From positions 1 through 54,062 of the forward strand of contig CAZGSG010000004.1 of NCBI GenBank assembly GCA_964528095.1: a DNA stretch of 54,062 nucleotides. The letters are read 5' to 3'. The notes beneath the pieces were generated by a model. The model worked only from the letters and a program-made list of their open reading frames with translations. It had not been told where the DNA came from and made no database searches. Positions 32,473-42,173 of this stretch are shown here, piece by piece. The position numbers were made by a program, and so were the translations under genes. How positions within the stretch are numbered: the first letter of the stretch is position 1; every line of letters starts with the position of its first letter. The DNA comes from CAZGSG01 sp964528095. GTDB taxonomy: Bacteria; Bacteroidota; Bacteroidia; Chitinophagales; Chitinophagaceae.

Positions 32473-34359
32473 ATGAAAAATATATTGATACAGTTTTTTG
32501 TACTGCTGGTTTTTTGCCTGCCCGCTTCAGCACAAAATGTATATCCCAGTAACTGGTTCGTAGGTATGAAAGATCCTAACCTGCAGGTGATGGTGCACGG
32601 CGAGAATATTGCCACGAAGATTCCCCAATATAAGCTTCCGGCCGCGGGAGCCCGGTGGGCCGATGGTATCATTCTCAAACGCATTCAACGCGTGGAGAAT
32701 CCCAATTATGTATTTCTTGACCTTGTGATTGACAAAAACGCGAAACCGGGGAAACGAACTCTCAGCTTTGGCGCGAAAGGCCAGGAAGTAAAGATCGACT
32801 ACACGCTTGAGGCCCGCAATAGCCAGGACGGAAAGACCAGGACACAGGGCGTGAGCGCAAAGGATTTTATCTATCTCATGATCCCTGATCGTTTTTCTAA
32901 TGGTGATCCTTCCAATGATGTAATAAACGAGTACAGGGACCAGACCAGTGACCGCGGTAATAAATTCTCACGCCATGGCGGAGATTTCAAAGGCGTGGAA
33001 AATCAACTGGATTATCTTGGACAACTTGGCGTAACCACTATCTGGATGACGCCTGTTATTGAAAATAATGTGTCACTGATGCATGAATTTGGTAATGATG
33101 TAGCAGGCTACCATGGTTATTGGTTTACTGATCATTACCAGGTGGATAAACGGCTCGGTGGGAATGATGGTTATTTATCTCTTTGTAATGCTGCACATAA
33201 AAAAGGGATGAAGATCATCCAGGATGCCGTATATAATCATGTGAGCAAACAACATTGGTTTGTACTGGACCCACCTTCAAAAGACTGGCTCAACAACTGG
33301 CCGGAGTTTACAGGTCCTAATCATCGGGAGGAAACATTATTTGATCCGTATGGATCTGCTTATGATAAAAAGATCATGCTGGATGGCTGGTTTGTAGATC
33401 ACCTGCCTGACCTGAACCAACGTAATCCATTACTGGCTACTTATCTTATACAACATGCTATCTGGACTACCGAGACATTCGGAATTGACGGCTGGAGAGT
33501 GGATACGTATAAATATTGCGATGAAGAATTTCTGAATAAAGTAAATACGGCGCTTTACCGCGAATTTCCCGGGATCACCGTTTTTGGCGAAGCCTGGGTT
33601 AACTCTGTTGTAGGAAACGCTTATTTCACACAGAATAACATTAATACTCCTTTTAAACACAATGCCAATGGCGTGATCGATTTCCAGACCTGTTTCGCCA
33701 TGCTGTCGGGAATGAACCTCGCGCAGGGATGGACGGAAGGAGTGAACAAACTGTACATGACATTGACGCAGGACGTGGTGTATAAGAATGCCATGAATAA
33801 TTGCATCTTCCTCGATAATCATGATATGGATCGCATCTTTTCTACCGTAAAAGAAGATTGGCAAAAACTGAGGATGGGTATTAACTGGCTGTTGACCTTG
33901 CGCGGCATCCCTCAGCTGTATTATGGAACAGAAGTGCTCATGAAAAATCTAAAAACGACCACCGATGCAATGGTAAGAGAAGATTTTCCGGGTGGCTGGG
34001 CCAATGATGAAAAGAATAAATTTACAGCAGCCGGCAGGAATGAGAAAGAGAACGAAGCCTATAATTATATTTCGGCACTGGCCAGGTTCAGAAAAACTTC
34101 ATCCGCTATCACCACCGGCAAGACCATGCAGTTCATTCCAAAGAACAGCGTGTATACATATTTCCGGTATGATGCTAAACAAACGGTAATGGTGATTGCA
34201 AGTACCAGTGATAAGGCGATGAAACCAGATTGGTCAGCATTTGCAGAAAGGACTACCGGGTTTAATAAATTGAAGGATGTGGTGACCGGGAAAATTATTG
34301 TGATGGCTGATTTTGAGATAAAACCCGGAGAGAGTTTTGTATTTGAATTACTGAAATAG
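32473..34359 (+). CDS. GH13 alpha-amylase/neopullulanase-type enzyme, secreted
   Basis: A 628-residue enzyme. Signal peptide MKNILIQFFVLLVFCLPASAQ. Then an N-terminal cyclomaltodextrinase-type domain (NVYPSNWFVGMKDPNLQVM), the (beta/alpha)8 barrel with the three catalytic residues D344 (DGWRVDTYKY), E373 (FGEAWV) and D451 (FLDNHDMDR), and the C-terminal beta domain. Such enzymes cleave alpha-1,4-glucans or pullulan, releasing short oligosaccharides in the periplasm. It starts four bases after the SLC45-like transporter (32466-32468 stop). An in-frame start at 32446 lies inside that gene and would bury the signal peptide, so I reject it. Confidence 0.92.
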   Translation: MKNILIQFFVLLVFCLPASAQNVYPSNWFVGMKDPNLQVMVHGENIATKIPQYKLPAAGARWADGIILKRIQRVENPNYVFLDLVIDKNAKPGKRTLSFGAKGQEVKIDYTLEARNSQDGKTRTQGVSAKDFIYLMIPDRFSNGDPSNDVINEYRDQTSDRGNKFSRHGGDFKGVENQLDYLGQLGVTTIWMTPVIENNVSLMHEFGNDVAGYHGYWFTDHYQVDKRLGGNDGYLSLCNAAHKKGMKIIQDAVYNHVSKQHWFVLDPPSKDWLNNWPEFTGPNHREETLFDPYGSAYDKKIMLDGWFVDHLPDLNQRNPLLATYLIQHAIWTTETFGIDGWRVDTYKYCDEEFLNKVNTALYREFPGITVFGEAWVNSVVGNAYFTQNNINTPFKHNANGVIDFQTCFAMLSGMNLAQGWTEGVNKLYMTLTQDVVYKNAMNNCIFLDNHDMDRIFSTVKEDWQKLRMGINWLLTLRGIPQLYYGTEVLMKNLKTTTDAMVREDFPGGWANDEKNKFTAAGRNEKENEAYNYISALARFRKTSSAITTGKTMQFIPKNSVYTYFRYDAKQTVMVIASTSDKAMKPDWSAFAERTTGFNKLKDVVTGKIIVMADFEIKPGESFVFELLK

Positions 34360-34437
34360 GGGGTGTGTGTATAAAAGAGTATTCTTGTGATTTTGAGGAA
34401 TTGTTCTTGTTGTTCCCGCATCACCAATACAGCGATA

Positions 34438-34695
34438 GCTTTCACACAGAGCTAAGGAGTAAATGAGCTAAGGAACAGCCTGCTATTTATACATTTATTA
34501 GTGTTTAAAATAAAGAGCAAAGGAGATTTTTCACTGATGTGAAAAGGTCGTCGCTGATAGGGACACTGTTTTNNNNNNNNNNCTGTTTTCACATCAGTGA
34601 AAAATCTCCTTTGCTCACCCGTTCATCCAAATAAAGAATAAACAAATCGCTCAGCTCTCCCTTATCTCATTTACCCCTTAGCTCTGTGTGAAAGC
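34438..34695. repeat. Two nested inverted repeats centred on the scaffold gap
   Basis: The outer pair 34438-34467 and 34666-34695 are 30 bases with one mismatch (GCTTTCACACAGAGCTAAGG and its complement, continuing to TAAATGAG). The inner pair 34515-34545 and 34586-34616 are 31 bases, perfectly complementary (GAGCAAAGGAGATTTTTCAC, then TGATGTGAAAA). The inner arm itself holds the palindrome TTTTCAC-TGAT-GTGAAAA. The centre has 10 N (34573-34582). Such a palindrome could have broken the assembly, and the two halves may not be adjacent in reality. Confidence 0.75.
34573..34582. other. Scaffold gap (10 N)
   Basis: A run of ten undetermined bases at the centre of the nested palindrome. The true length is unknown. 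Confidence 0.98.
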
Positions 34696-35021
34696 CCTTA
34701 CATCTGTATTAAGCATACGGAGATAATTATACAATTTCATTTGGTGAGGTTCAGTTCTATAGTGGCTAACAGAGAAAATGAGCGAAGGAAAAGTTGAGCT
34801 ATTGTTATTTCGTTATTTGTTTGAAGAAATGAGCCAACAGAGGATTTTCACTGCGTGAAAATAAGTTCATATACAATGCCAGTCTATACAGTCTAAATGT
34901 AAACGCGAGACATTGTTAACATCGCCCCCCATCTTTTGCCCTGGCCTTCAGGCCGGGGAGAATTAGCATATCATACTATTACACATCATCAACCATCCGG
35001 TATCTAATATCCAGCATCCCC

Positions 35022-35759
35022 CTACAAATAAATACTCCATATCGACTGCTGTAACCATGATCTGCTCCAGCCCTGCATAGCGCCTTCAATACTTTTTTTC
35101 AAATCCGAGGGGTCTTTCTTTTTGCCTTTTTGAGGCGCGATGACTTTTTTCGTGTCTATATTGTTTACCTGTAGTTTAGTGGCTACCCAACTGCTATACA
35201 TTCTTGGGATGGTGACGCCAAGAATCATCCCGGGCAGGCCATGCAGGTTCATAGGGCCGCCGCTTACCATGATCTCTTCGGTATAAAAAGCAAATACATA
35301 CACGCTATCGAATATCACACCGGTCGCTTTACGGCAGTTAAAACCGGCAATGACCCTGTTCTCTGTCGGGCTTAGTTTCCAGTCTATTTTCATCAGCTCG
35401 CCGCTTAGCAGGTAATTATTGTCCACTACCCATTTGTAGTCGGTAAAAGTATTGGCAGTATAGTCATTGAACCAGGTATTGTTTTCCTCTGCACCATTGT
35501 CCCAGGGTAGTTTGCCTTTTGGGTCTTTCCTGTCGAATTTATAAATGCCTTTATTGTCTGCGAATGTATAGGTATAATAGCTGGTAGACAGCTTTGGCAT
35601 TTTATCCTTCCACATTTCTGTGAAGATATTTTCCTCTTCTCCCATCATCTTATGATTATTAGCCACAACTTCAAATTCGATCGAACCACTGCTGATGAAT
35701 TGCTGGGCATTTAATGTGTAACAGCCCATAATAAATAAAGCCAAAAATATTTTTTTCAT
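35022..35759 (-). CDS. GLPGLI family protein
   Basis: A 245-residue exported protein (signal peptide MKKIFLALFIMGCYTLNAQQ). The family-defining motif is present as HGLPGMILGV near residue 170-180, preceded by the beta-strand features FNCRKATGVIF and YTEEIMVSGGPMN. The function of the family is not known; Bacteroidota pair it with outer membrane barrels. It follows the TonB-like gene by 18 bases on the same strand and ends the operon. Confidence 0.9.
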   Translation of the reverse strand: MKKIFLALFIMGCYTLNAQQFISSGSIEFEVVANNHKMMGEEENIFTEMWKDKMPKLSTSYYTYTFADNKGIYKFDRKDPKGKLPWDNGAEENNTWFNDYTANTFTDYKWVVDNNYLLSGELMKIDWKLSPTENRVIAGFNCRKATGVIFDSVYVFAFYTEEIMVSGGPMNLHGLPGMILGVTIPRMYSSWVATKLQVNNIDTKKVIAPQKGKKKDPSDLKKSIEGAMQGWSRSWLQQSIWSIYL

Positions 35760-35777
35760 AATGCTGATATTGATTTG

Positions 35778-38558
35778 TTAGAAGCCTACAGGTTTTCCAT
35801 TTTTAGAAATATTCCAAATGATCGACAGTCCTCCGAAACGTTTCAATGTATTATAATAGGTCTCTGTAAAACTGCTGCTGTTGAAGTTTCTGTCATAGCC
35901 CCTGTTCTGGTTCAGGATATCAAATATGCTTAATCTCAATTCGAGTGCATTATCCTTAAAGAACCTTTTTGTAAGTGCGGCATTCCATTTTGTAAAACTA
36001 TTATTAGCAGGGAAATTCGGGTCCTTTTGCCTGATCTCTGTGTTTACGTCTGTTCTTAGTTCAAACTTGGCAGGTAGTGTAAGGGTCGCCTCTCCCCATG
36101 CTTCGAATTGCCAGTATTTGATATCTGCTGCCGCGTTGACCGAAGCTTTGGAAATATTCTGGGTGACCGTCGAGTTCATGTAAAAGGAGAGTTTCTTTTC
36201 AAGGTTAAAACTGGTGCTGATACCCATACCGTAACCGGTGGAAGTTGTTGTATTCTTAACTGTCTCCGCCAGTTTACCGTTTCTTACAAATTCCACGCGC
36301 TGGCTTGTATTAAATGTAGGGCTTATTCCCAGGCGAAGTTTGGTACCCTTGATGGCAAATCCATAATCGCCATAAAAATTGATATTGTAAGGTCCGCTGG
36401 CATTCACCGTCTGCGTTGTTCTTACACCACTGTCAATTATACTAAGTTGAGTGAATGAATTTTGGGTGGTTGAAAAGCTCAGGTTGCTCCAGATACTTCT
36501 TTGTGATAACGGATTATAGGTATTATAACTGGCTGAAGCATTGTGGCGGAATGATTGCCGGAGGTCCTGGTTACCGATATAAATATTAAGCGGGTCCGTA
36601 TTCACCCGTATTGGCTGCAGTTGTTCCAGTGAAGGCGCTGTGCTGGAACCCGAATAGTTGACCCGCAGGTTTTCATTGGGTTTGATCTTATATTGAAAAG
36701 TTGCTCTTGGGAAAAAGTTTACGAAATTGTAGTTGTATCGTTGATCTTCCGTATTATTTTTTTGAACAAAGTGGTTAAAGCCTACGGAGTTACCCAGGGA
36801 GAAATTGATCTTTTTCTTATTGACCCTGAAGTTCAATCCCGGTGTATACACAAACCTGTCGAAGCTGAATGAATTGCTTAACGAGTCTACCCTGGTTTCG
36901 TATTTGCCGTTACCGGACCTGGTATTGGTGATGCGGTCGTTATCAGTAGAGCTATAGTTGAGGCCATAGCTTATTTCCATATAAACATCCTTCATCAGGG
37001 GTTCTGTATAGGATATTTTCGTGCCGATGCTTTTGTTGGAATTATCCCGGATGTTTTGCTGATCGATTGAATCGTAACGCTGGAAGTTGCCATCCGCAAA
37101 ATAATTGATGCGGGATTGTAATAGCCCTTCATTATTGGAGTTGGAAAAATTAAAATCTGTGTTTACAGAAAGGGTGCGGGCCAGTTTTTTAAATTTCTTC
37201 TTCCACAAAAGAGAGGAGGTAAGCGAATTGTTGGTTGCTTCGTTGGTACTGATACGTTTATTGTTGTTTATAAAATGGCCCGCCTCATTGAGCGTCTCGC
37301 TATAATAGTCATTGGATGTTCTGGAGTCATTGTTATTTGCCTTGGTAGTCCATTTTAGTGAATTCATGGAATCAAGCGTTGTTTCTACTGTCAGGTTAAA
37401 GCCATGTTTGATGGTGGAGGAGTAGTTCTCACTACGGCTGTTATTGAACCAGCTGGTATCTTTCAGAAAGTTTTTGGAAAAAGTAGACGTGACACCCGGG
37501 GAGTTTACTTTAGAAAATTTATACCCAGCATTCAGGCTTTGTTTGTTATTGTTGAATTTGTTGCTGTAGTGCGCGCCTGCATTCCAGTTTTTCGGAATAC
37601 CATTCCGGCCACCCCAGTAATTGCCGCCATCTTCATCACCTCCTCCAAACATAATATAACCTTCATCCGTCATATCTGTCATTCCGCCGCCACCGCCATA
37701 ATTTTGTGCATCCTGCCAATCCAGATTGGTCTGGCCGGTATTGCTCATTATGCCATAGCCCGCTATTTTTCGTTTTCCCTGGAAGGCATTCAGCATCGCG
37801 CTGTTATTGTATTTATCTTTTAATCCACCTCCGGCTTCTATTTTTCCGAAATAACCTTTTTTCTTGTCTTCTTTCAGTTTCAGGTTAATCGTCTTATCCT
37901 TTATGCCGTCATCGATGCCTGTAAATTCTGCCTGGTCGCTTTTTTTATCAAATACCTGTACTTCCTGTACAATGTCTGCCCGCAGGTTCTTGGTAGCGAT
38001 GCCCGGGTCGGTTCCAAAGAACTCTTCTCCATCCACCAGTACTTTTGTAACACGTTCGCCCATGGCGATGATCTTACCGTCTTTATCTACCTGTATGCCG
38101 GGCATGGTACGTAACAGCTCTTCTACATTTGCTCCTGCTCTTACTTTAAAGCTGTCGGCCGTATAGATCGTCGTATCGCCCTTGATACGAATAGGGGCGC
38201 CACTTTTTACAATGACTTCGGATAATAGTTTACTTTTTGAGATCAATGGGATCTTGCCAAGCTCATTGGTTTCGCCCGCGCGCAAAAAGATATTGTCAAA
38301 ATAGTCGCCAAGATAGGGGTGGGTAATAAGGAGTACAAATTTTCCTGTGTCAAGATTATTGATCGCAAAATTACCGGTGCGGTCGGCACGGGTGAATTTT
38401 ACCAGCACAGAGTCCTTACTTCTCATTACAGAGATCAGTGTGTTCTGGAGATTTTTATTGTCGCTTGTATCGACAACTGTTCCTTTTATTGAACTCGTTT
38501 GTGAAAAACTAATGAGCGAGAATAGGGTGGATAGGGCAAGGACAATGAATTTTCTCAT
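35778..38558 (-). CDS. TonB-receptor-like outer membrane beta-barrel protein
   Basis: A 926-residue outer membrane protein. Signal peptide MRKFIVLALSTLFSLISFSQ; an N-terminal carboxypeptidase-regulatory-like domain (SIKGTVVDTSDNKNLQNTLI, residues about 22-110); a plug-like segment (VIVKSGAPIRIKGDTTIYTA, VEELLRTMPGIQVDKDGKII, VLVDGEEFFG); then a long barrel with an OMP_b-brl_3 type repeat of strands ending in FNISFNKGKPV-like residues. In the middle there is a Gly-rich stretch YGGGGGMTDMTDEGYIMF with Asp. It is in an operon with the GLPGLI gene. It may bind a polysaccharide or protein ligand; the ligand is unknown. Confidence 0.88.
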   Translation of the reverse strand: MRKFIVLALSTLFSLISFSQTSSIKGTVVDTSDNKNLQNTLISVMRSKDSVLVKFTRADRTGNFAINNLDTGKFVLLITHPYLGDYFDNIFLRAGETNELGKIPLISKSKLLSEVIVKSGAPIRIKGDTTIYTADSFKVRAGANVEELLRTMPGIQVDKDGKIIAMGERVTKVLVDGEEFFGTDPGIATKNLRADIVQEVQVFDKKSDQAEFTGIDDGIKDKTINLKLKEDKKKGYFGKIEAGGGLKDKYNNSAMLNAFQGKRKIAGYGIMSNTGQTNLDWQDAQNYGGGGGMTDMTDEGYIMFGGGDEDGGNYWGGRNGIPKNWNAGAHYSNKFNNNKQSLNAGYKFSKVNSPGVTSTFSKNFLKDTSWFNNSRSENYSSTIKHGFNLTVETTLDSMNSLKWTTKANNNDSRTSNDYYSETLNEAGHFINNNKRISTNEATNNSLTSSLLWKKKFKKLARTLSVNTDFNFSNSNNEGLLQSRINYFADGNFQRYDSIDQQNIRDNSNKSIGTKISYTEPLMKDVYMEISYGLNYSSTDNDRITNTRSGNGKYETRVDSLSNSFSFDRFVYTPGLNFRVNKKKINFSLGNSVGFNHFVQKNNTEDQRYNYNFVNFFPRATFQYKIKPNENLRVNYSGSSTAPSLEQLQPIRVNTDPLNIYIGNQDLRQSFRHNASASYNTYNPLSQRSIWSNLSFSTTQNSFTQLSIIDSGVRTTQTVNASGPYNINFYGDYGFAIKGTKLRLGISPTFNTSQRVEFVRNGKLAETVKNTTTSTGYGMGISTSFNLEKKLSFYMNSTVTQNISKASVNAAADIKYWQFEAWGEATLTLPAKFELRTDVNTEIRQKDPNFPANNSFTKWNAALTKRFFKDNALELRLSIFDILNQNRGYDRNFNSSSFTETYYNTLKRFGGLSIIWNISKNGKPVGF

Positions 38559-38660
38559 GGCTTGTTGTTAGTTATTGCGTAAATTATAGTTTATGGGATC
38601 AGCAAAATTCTACATTTACATAAGCGTCGCAAAAATGCTGATTTATGGTAATATCTGGCG

Positions 38661-38690
38661 TTGAGCAAGTTTAGTTTCCTGTTAATTTTT
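38661..38690 (+). promoter_or_regulatory. Candidate promoter of glgB
   Basis: TTG at 38661-38663, 19 bases, then TAATTTTT at 38683-38690 (TAnnTTTG with the last base changed). The transcript would have a leader of about 140 bases before the ATG at 38839. Confidence 0.35.
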
Positions 38691-38838
38691 CAATAAAAAG
38701 CTGTAAGTTGTATGTGACGCACAAATCTTGAAAATCCATATGAAGCGAAAGAAAATAGAAAATTAATGAGATAATCACCAGGTGAGGGCACCAAATACTA
38801 TGGAGCAATCACCCTGCTTCCCGAAATAAAACAGAACC

Positions 38839-40791
38839 ATGGATTCAGCGAATAAAAAATACGAAGAAGCTAATTTTATCGATACCACCAAAAACGTTTG
38901 GAATTATTCGGCGCTGACAGATGATGAGGTCAGTAATTTCCAGGCCGGAACAAATTACCAGCTTTATAAGAAATTCGGTTCACATGCTGTCCGGTTACAG
39001 GAAAAATGGGGCATGTGTTTTTGTGTATGGGCCCCTAATGCAACTTCTGTTTCTGTAATTGGCAATTTCAATGATTGGAAAAATTTTGAATATGAACTGA
39101 ACGCCCGTTGGGATAATAGTGGTATCTGGGAGGGGTTTATCCCGGGTTTTAAATTGGGCGAAGTATATAAATACCATATTGTCGGTTATGAGGGAGTGGA
39201 AACAGATAAAGGAGATCCGCTTGGTAATTTTTGGGAGAAAAGACCACATACCGCTACCATCACCTGGGATATGTTTTATGAATGGAAGGACGGGGAGTGG
39301 ATGAAGAAAAGAAAGAAAGTGAATTCGCTGGATGCACCCTGGAGCGTGTATGAAGTGCACCTGGCCAGTTGGCAAAGGCCAGACGGGAATGATGAAGAAA
39401 GTTATAATACGTATGACCAGATAAAAGAACGGCTTGTTCCCTATGTAAAGGAAATGGCGTTTACCCATGTAGAGTTCATGCCCGTAATGGAACATCCGTT
39501 TGACGGGTCCTGGGGTTATCAGTGTACCGGTTTTTTTGCTGCTACCTCCCGTTTTGGAGATCCGCAGGGTTTGATGCGGCTGATAGATGCGTTTCACCAG
39601 GAGGGTATTGGCGTTATCCTGGATTGGGTACCATCTCATTTTCCCTATGACGCACATGGGTTGTTTATGTTCGATGGCACGCATACATACGAGTATGCCG
39701 ATATGCGTAAAGGTTTTCATCCTGACTGGAACAGTTATATATTCAACTATAAAAGGGGAGAAGTAAAATCATTTCTTATCAGTAGCGCCCGGTACTGGTT
39801 TGATCTTTTTCATATTGATGGTATCCGTGTGGATGCTGTCAGTTCCATGCTTAAATTAAATTACTCAAGAGAAGAAGGAGAGTGGGAGCCCAATGAGTTT
39901 GGCGGCAACGGAAATTTAGAAGCCATCGCATTTATAAAGGATCTGAATGAAACGATCTTTCGTGACTTTCCCGATGTGCAGACCATTGCAGAGGAAGCGA
40001 CCGACTGGCCCGGTGTATCAAGACCCACCTGGCAGGATGGACTTGGATTTGGTATGAAATGGATGATGGGATGGATGCATGATACACTCGACTATTTTAA
40101 ACTCGACCCGTTGGAGCGGCAGCATTACCAGGATAAGTTCGCATTCAGCATGATGTATTATTACGATGAGAATTTTATGCTACCCTTCAGCCATGATGAA
40201 ATAGTACATGGCAAAAGCCCGATGTTATATAAAATGCCGGGTGATGAATGGCAGAAATTTGCCAATCTCCGGCTCATGTATACCTATATGTGGACACATC
40301 CCGGGGCCAGGCTTTTATTTATGGGGAATGAATTCGGTCAAACAACCGAATGGAATTATAAATCCGAACTTGATTGGCCGTTGCTGGAATTTGATCCGCA
40401 TCGTATGTTGAAAGATTGCGTTACTGACCTCAATAAATTACTACAGGCAGAACCGGCGCTCTATCAAAAACAATTCAGTTCGGAAGGGTTTGAATGGATC
40501 GACCTCAATCACCGCCAGGAATCCATTATGGTTTTTTGCCGGAAAGGGAATGATAAAGCGGATGATCTGCTGATCATTCTTAACATGACACCAGTAGTCA
40601 GGCTGGACTGGCAGATATATGTAAAAGGGAAATCATATAGCGAAGAGATTTTTAACAGTGATAAAAAGATCTACTGGGGCACAGGGGATGTGTATAATCC
40701 CGAAATCCGGGCCGAATTGTTGGATAAGATAGAAGACACCTACCAGCTTACAGTCAATCTGCCGGCGCTGGGGGGCATAGTGCTCAAATAG
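38839..40791 (+). CDS. glgB: 1,4-alpha-glucan branching enzyme (GH13)
   Basis: A 650-residue enzyme that makes the alpha-1,6 branches of glycogen. The N-terminal CBM48-type domain is MCFCVWAPNATSVSVIGNFN. The catalytic barrel has D332 (FHIDGIRVDAVSS), the acid/base Glu in TIAEEATDWPG (385/386), and D453 (FSHDEIVHGK). Other motifs: HVEFMPVMEHPFDGSWGYQ and MGNEFGQTTEWN. The start MDSANKKYEE adds a short N-terminal extension. It is separated from glgA/glgC by about 9 kb of transport and degradation genes, and lies divergent from the TonB-like operon. Confidence 0.94.
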   Translation: MDSANKKYEEANFIDTTKNVWNYSALTDDEVSNFQAGTNYQLYKKFGSHAVRLQEKWGMCFCVWAPNATSVSVIGNFNDWKNFEYELNARWDNSGIWEGFIPGFKLGEVYKYHIVGYEGVETDKGDPLGNFWEKRPHTATITWDMFYEWKDGEWMKKRKKVNSLDAPWSVYEVHLASWQRPDGNDEESYNTYDQIKERLVPYVKEMAFTHVEFMPVMEHPFDGSWGYQCTGFFAATSRFGDPQGLMRLIDAFHQEGIGVILDWVPSHFPYDAHGLFMFDGTHTYEYADMRKGFHPDWNSYIFNYKRGEVKSFLISSARYWFDLFHIDGIRVDAVSSMLKLNYSREEGEWEPNEFGGNGNLEAIAFIKDLNETIFRDFPDVQTIAEEATDWPGVSRPTWQDGLGFGMKWMMGWMHDTLDYFKLDPLERQHYQDKFAFSMMYYYDENFMLPFSHDEIVHGKSPMLYKMPGDEWQKFANLRLMYTYMWTHPGARLLFMGNEFGQTTEWNYKSELDWPLLEFDPHRMLKDCVTDLNKLLQAEPALYQKQFSSEGFEWIDLNHRQESIMVFCRKGNDKADDLLIILNMTPVVRLDWQIYVKGKSYSEEIFNSDKKIYWGTGDVYNPEIRAELLDKIEDTYQLTVNLPALGGIVLK

Positions 40792-40960
40792 GCTATTTGC
40801 CTGAGATAGCCAGTTGATTCAAATTAACATTTTAATGAATTCCAGGGGGATAATGCCCGGAAAACAATATTCTACTCTTTCCGGGGTTGTATTTAAGGTT
40901 GTAAAAACAAAATATTACCTTAGTATCTCCATATATCTAAATCCTAAAGAAAAAAGACCC

Positions 40961-42022
40961 ATGAGATCCTGTATCATCTTTACTATATGCCTGTTTTGTT
41001 CCTTCCTGGCATTTTCTCAAAGTCAATTGAGTAGCACCGCTTCAAACCCTCTAACAAAATCGGATAGTGCCGGATTTTTTTTACAAAAAGGGATGGAGGA
41101 AAAAACAAATGGGAGGAGGCTTGAATCCCTGAAGTACTTTGAAAAAGCGGCCAAATATGATGCGAATAACAAAGCGATAACCGCGGAACTTGCCTCAGCG
41201 TATTATGATCTTCGCAAACACTACCTGGCTACCGAGATGTATAAGAAGCTGCTTACACTGGGTGATGTATCGGCACCTACTTATAAAAGACTACTCGATC
41301 TTTCCTTTAATATGAAGCAGGTAGACGATGTGCTCTTATATGCTTCTAAACTGAAAGAAGCCGACCCTTCGGAGAAAGTAAGCTATTATGTAGGAAAGAC
41401 CAGCTACGACCAGGAGAACTACGGCGAAGCAATCAAACAACTGAATATCGCATTGAAAGAACAACCGGAAAATGCAGAGATACCCTATTTGCTTGCCCGG
41501 AGCTATGCCGACATGATGAATTATAAACAGGCTATTCCATTTTTTAAAAAAGCGATCGAACTGGATACTTCAAAAAATCATTGGGTGTATGAGCTGGGAC
41601 TTATCTGTTATGCCATGAATGATAACAGAAGCGCGCTACAGTATATTCTGCTTGCAGGGGAGCGGGGGTACAAAAAAACAAACGATTATATTACCAATCT
41701 CGCCATTGCTTATATCAATGTAGGAAAAGTAGACGAAAGTATTACGCTGCTGGAAGATGTGCTGAAGAAAAGACCTTCCGATCTCAATATCCTGGACATG
41801 CTGGCTGAATCCTATTATGCTAAAGGCAAATACCAGGAAGCGATCGATCATTGGGACCAGATCCTCACGATCGACAATAAAAATGCATCTGCCTTGTATA
41901 TGATCGGTATGAGTTATCAGAAAAAAGGAGAAAAGGCAAAAGGGATCCAGCTTTGTGATAAGGCGATCGAAATGGATCCGGGTCTTGCATCGCTGAAGGA
42001 GAAGAAGATGATGACTATGTAG
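40961..42022 (+). CDS. Exported tetratricopeptide repeat protein
   Basis: A 353-residue protein with signal peptide (MRSCIIFTICLFCSFLAFSQ) and seven or more TPR units from about residue 35 to the end. Typical TPR positions show ESLKYFEKAAKYDANNKAIT, GEAIKQLNIALKEQPENAEI, QAIPFFKKAIELDTSKNHW, and EAIDHWDQILTIDNKNASAL. TPR domains hold proteins together; the partner is unknown. The reading frame extends 147 bases upstream (to 40814) but the 49 extra residues include no signal-compatible start, so ATG 40961 is preferred. Convergent with argS. Confidence 0.87.
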   Translation: MRSCIIFTICLFCSFLAFSQSQLSSTASNPLTKSDSAGFFLQKGMEEKTNGRRLESLKYFEKAAKYDANNKAITAELASAYYDLRKHYLATEMYKKLLTLGDVSAPTYKRLLDLSFNMKQVDDVLLYASKLKEADPSEKVSYYVGKTSYDQENYGEAIKQLNIALKEQPENAEIPYLLARSYADMMNYKQAIPFFKKAIELDTSKNHWVYELGLICYAMNDNRSALQYILLAGERGYKKTNDYITNLAIAYINVGKVDESITLLEDVLKKRPSDLNILDMLAESYYAKGKYQEAIDHWDQILTIDNKNASALYMIGMSYQKKGEKAKGIQLCDKAIEMDPGLASLKEKKMMTM

Positions 42023-42082
42023 CTAAGAGGAAAAAGAAAGAAGGAGGGTGAAAGAGCGAATTTAGTTATGATATTGTTAGAT

Positions 42083-42121
42083 AAAAAGAGGTATGCGGTT
42101 GATAACTGCATACCTCTTTTT
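42083..42121. terminator. Bidirectional terminator between the TPR gene and argS
   Basis: AAAAAGAGGTATGC (42083-42096) pairs perfectly with GCATACCTCTTTTT (42108-42121) around an 11-base loop. The A tract and T tract on each side fit an intrinsic terminator in both directions; the genes are convergent. Confidence 0.8.
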
Positions 42122-42173
42122 TTGTATAGAATCCTGGGGTGCTTTGTTATTGATGATAAAACACCGGTTGATT

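Larger units (their letters stand above)
34360..35021. other. 662-base non-coding region with scaffold gap and repeats
   Basis: No gene is recognised. It contains the two nested inverted repeats and the N run (below), a related TTTTCAC-TGC-GTGAAAA hairpin at about 34843-34859, a GC hairpin at 34939-34958 (CCCTGGCCT-TC-AGGCCGGGG), and a scrap of the ATATTAGATG family at 34994-35012. Genes on each side end (plus) and end (minus), so this is a tail-to-tail gap. Confidence 0.5.

Noticed and set aside
40814..40960. 49-residue N-terminal extension of the TPR protein
   Set aside because: The signal peptide starts at ATG 40961; the extension has no feature of a real N-terminus.
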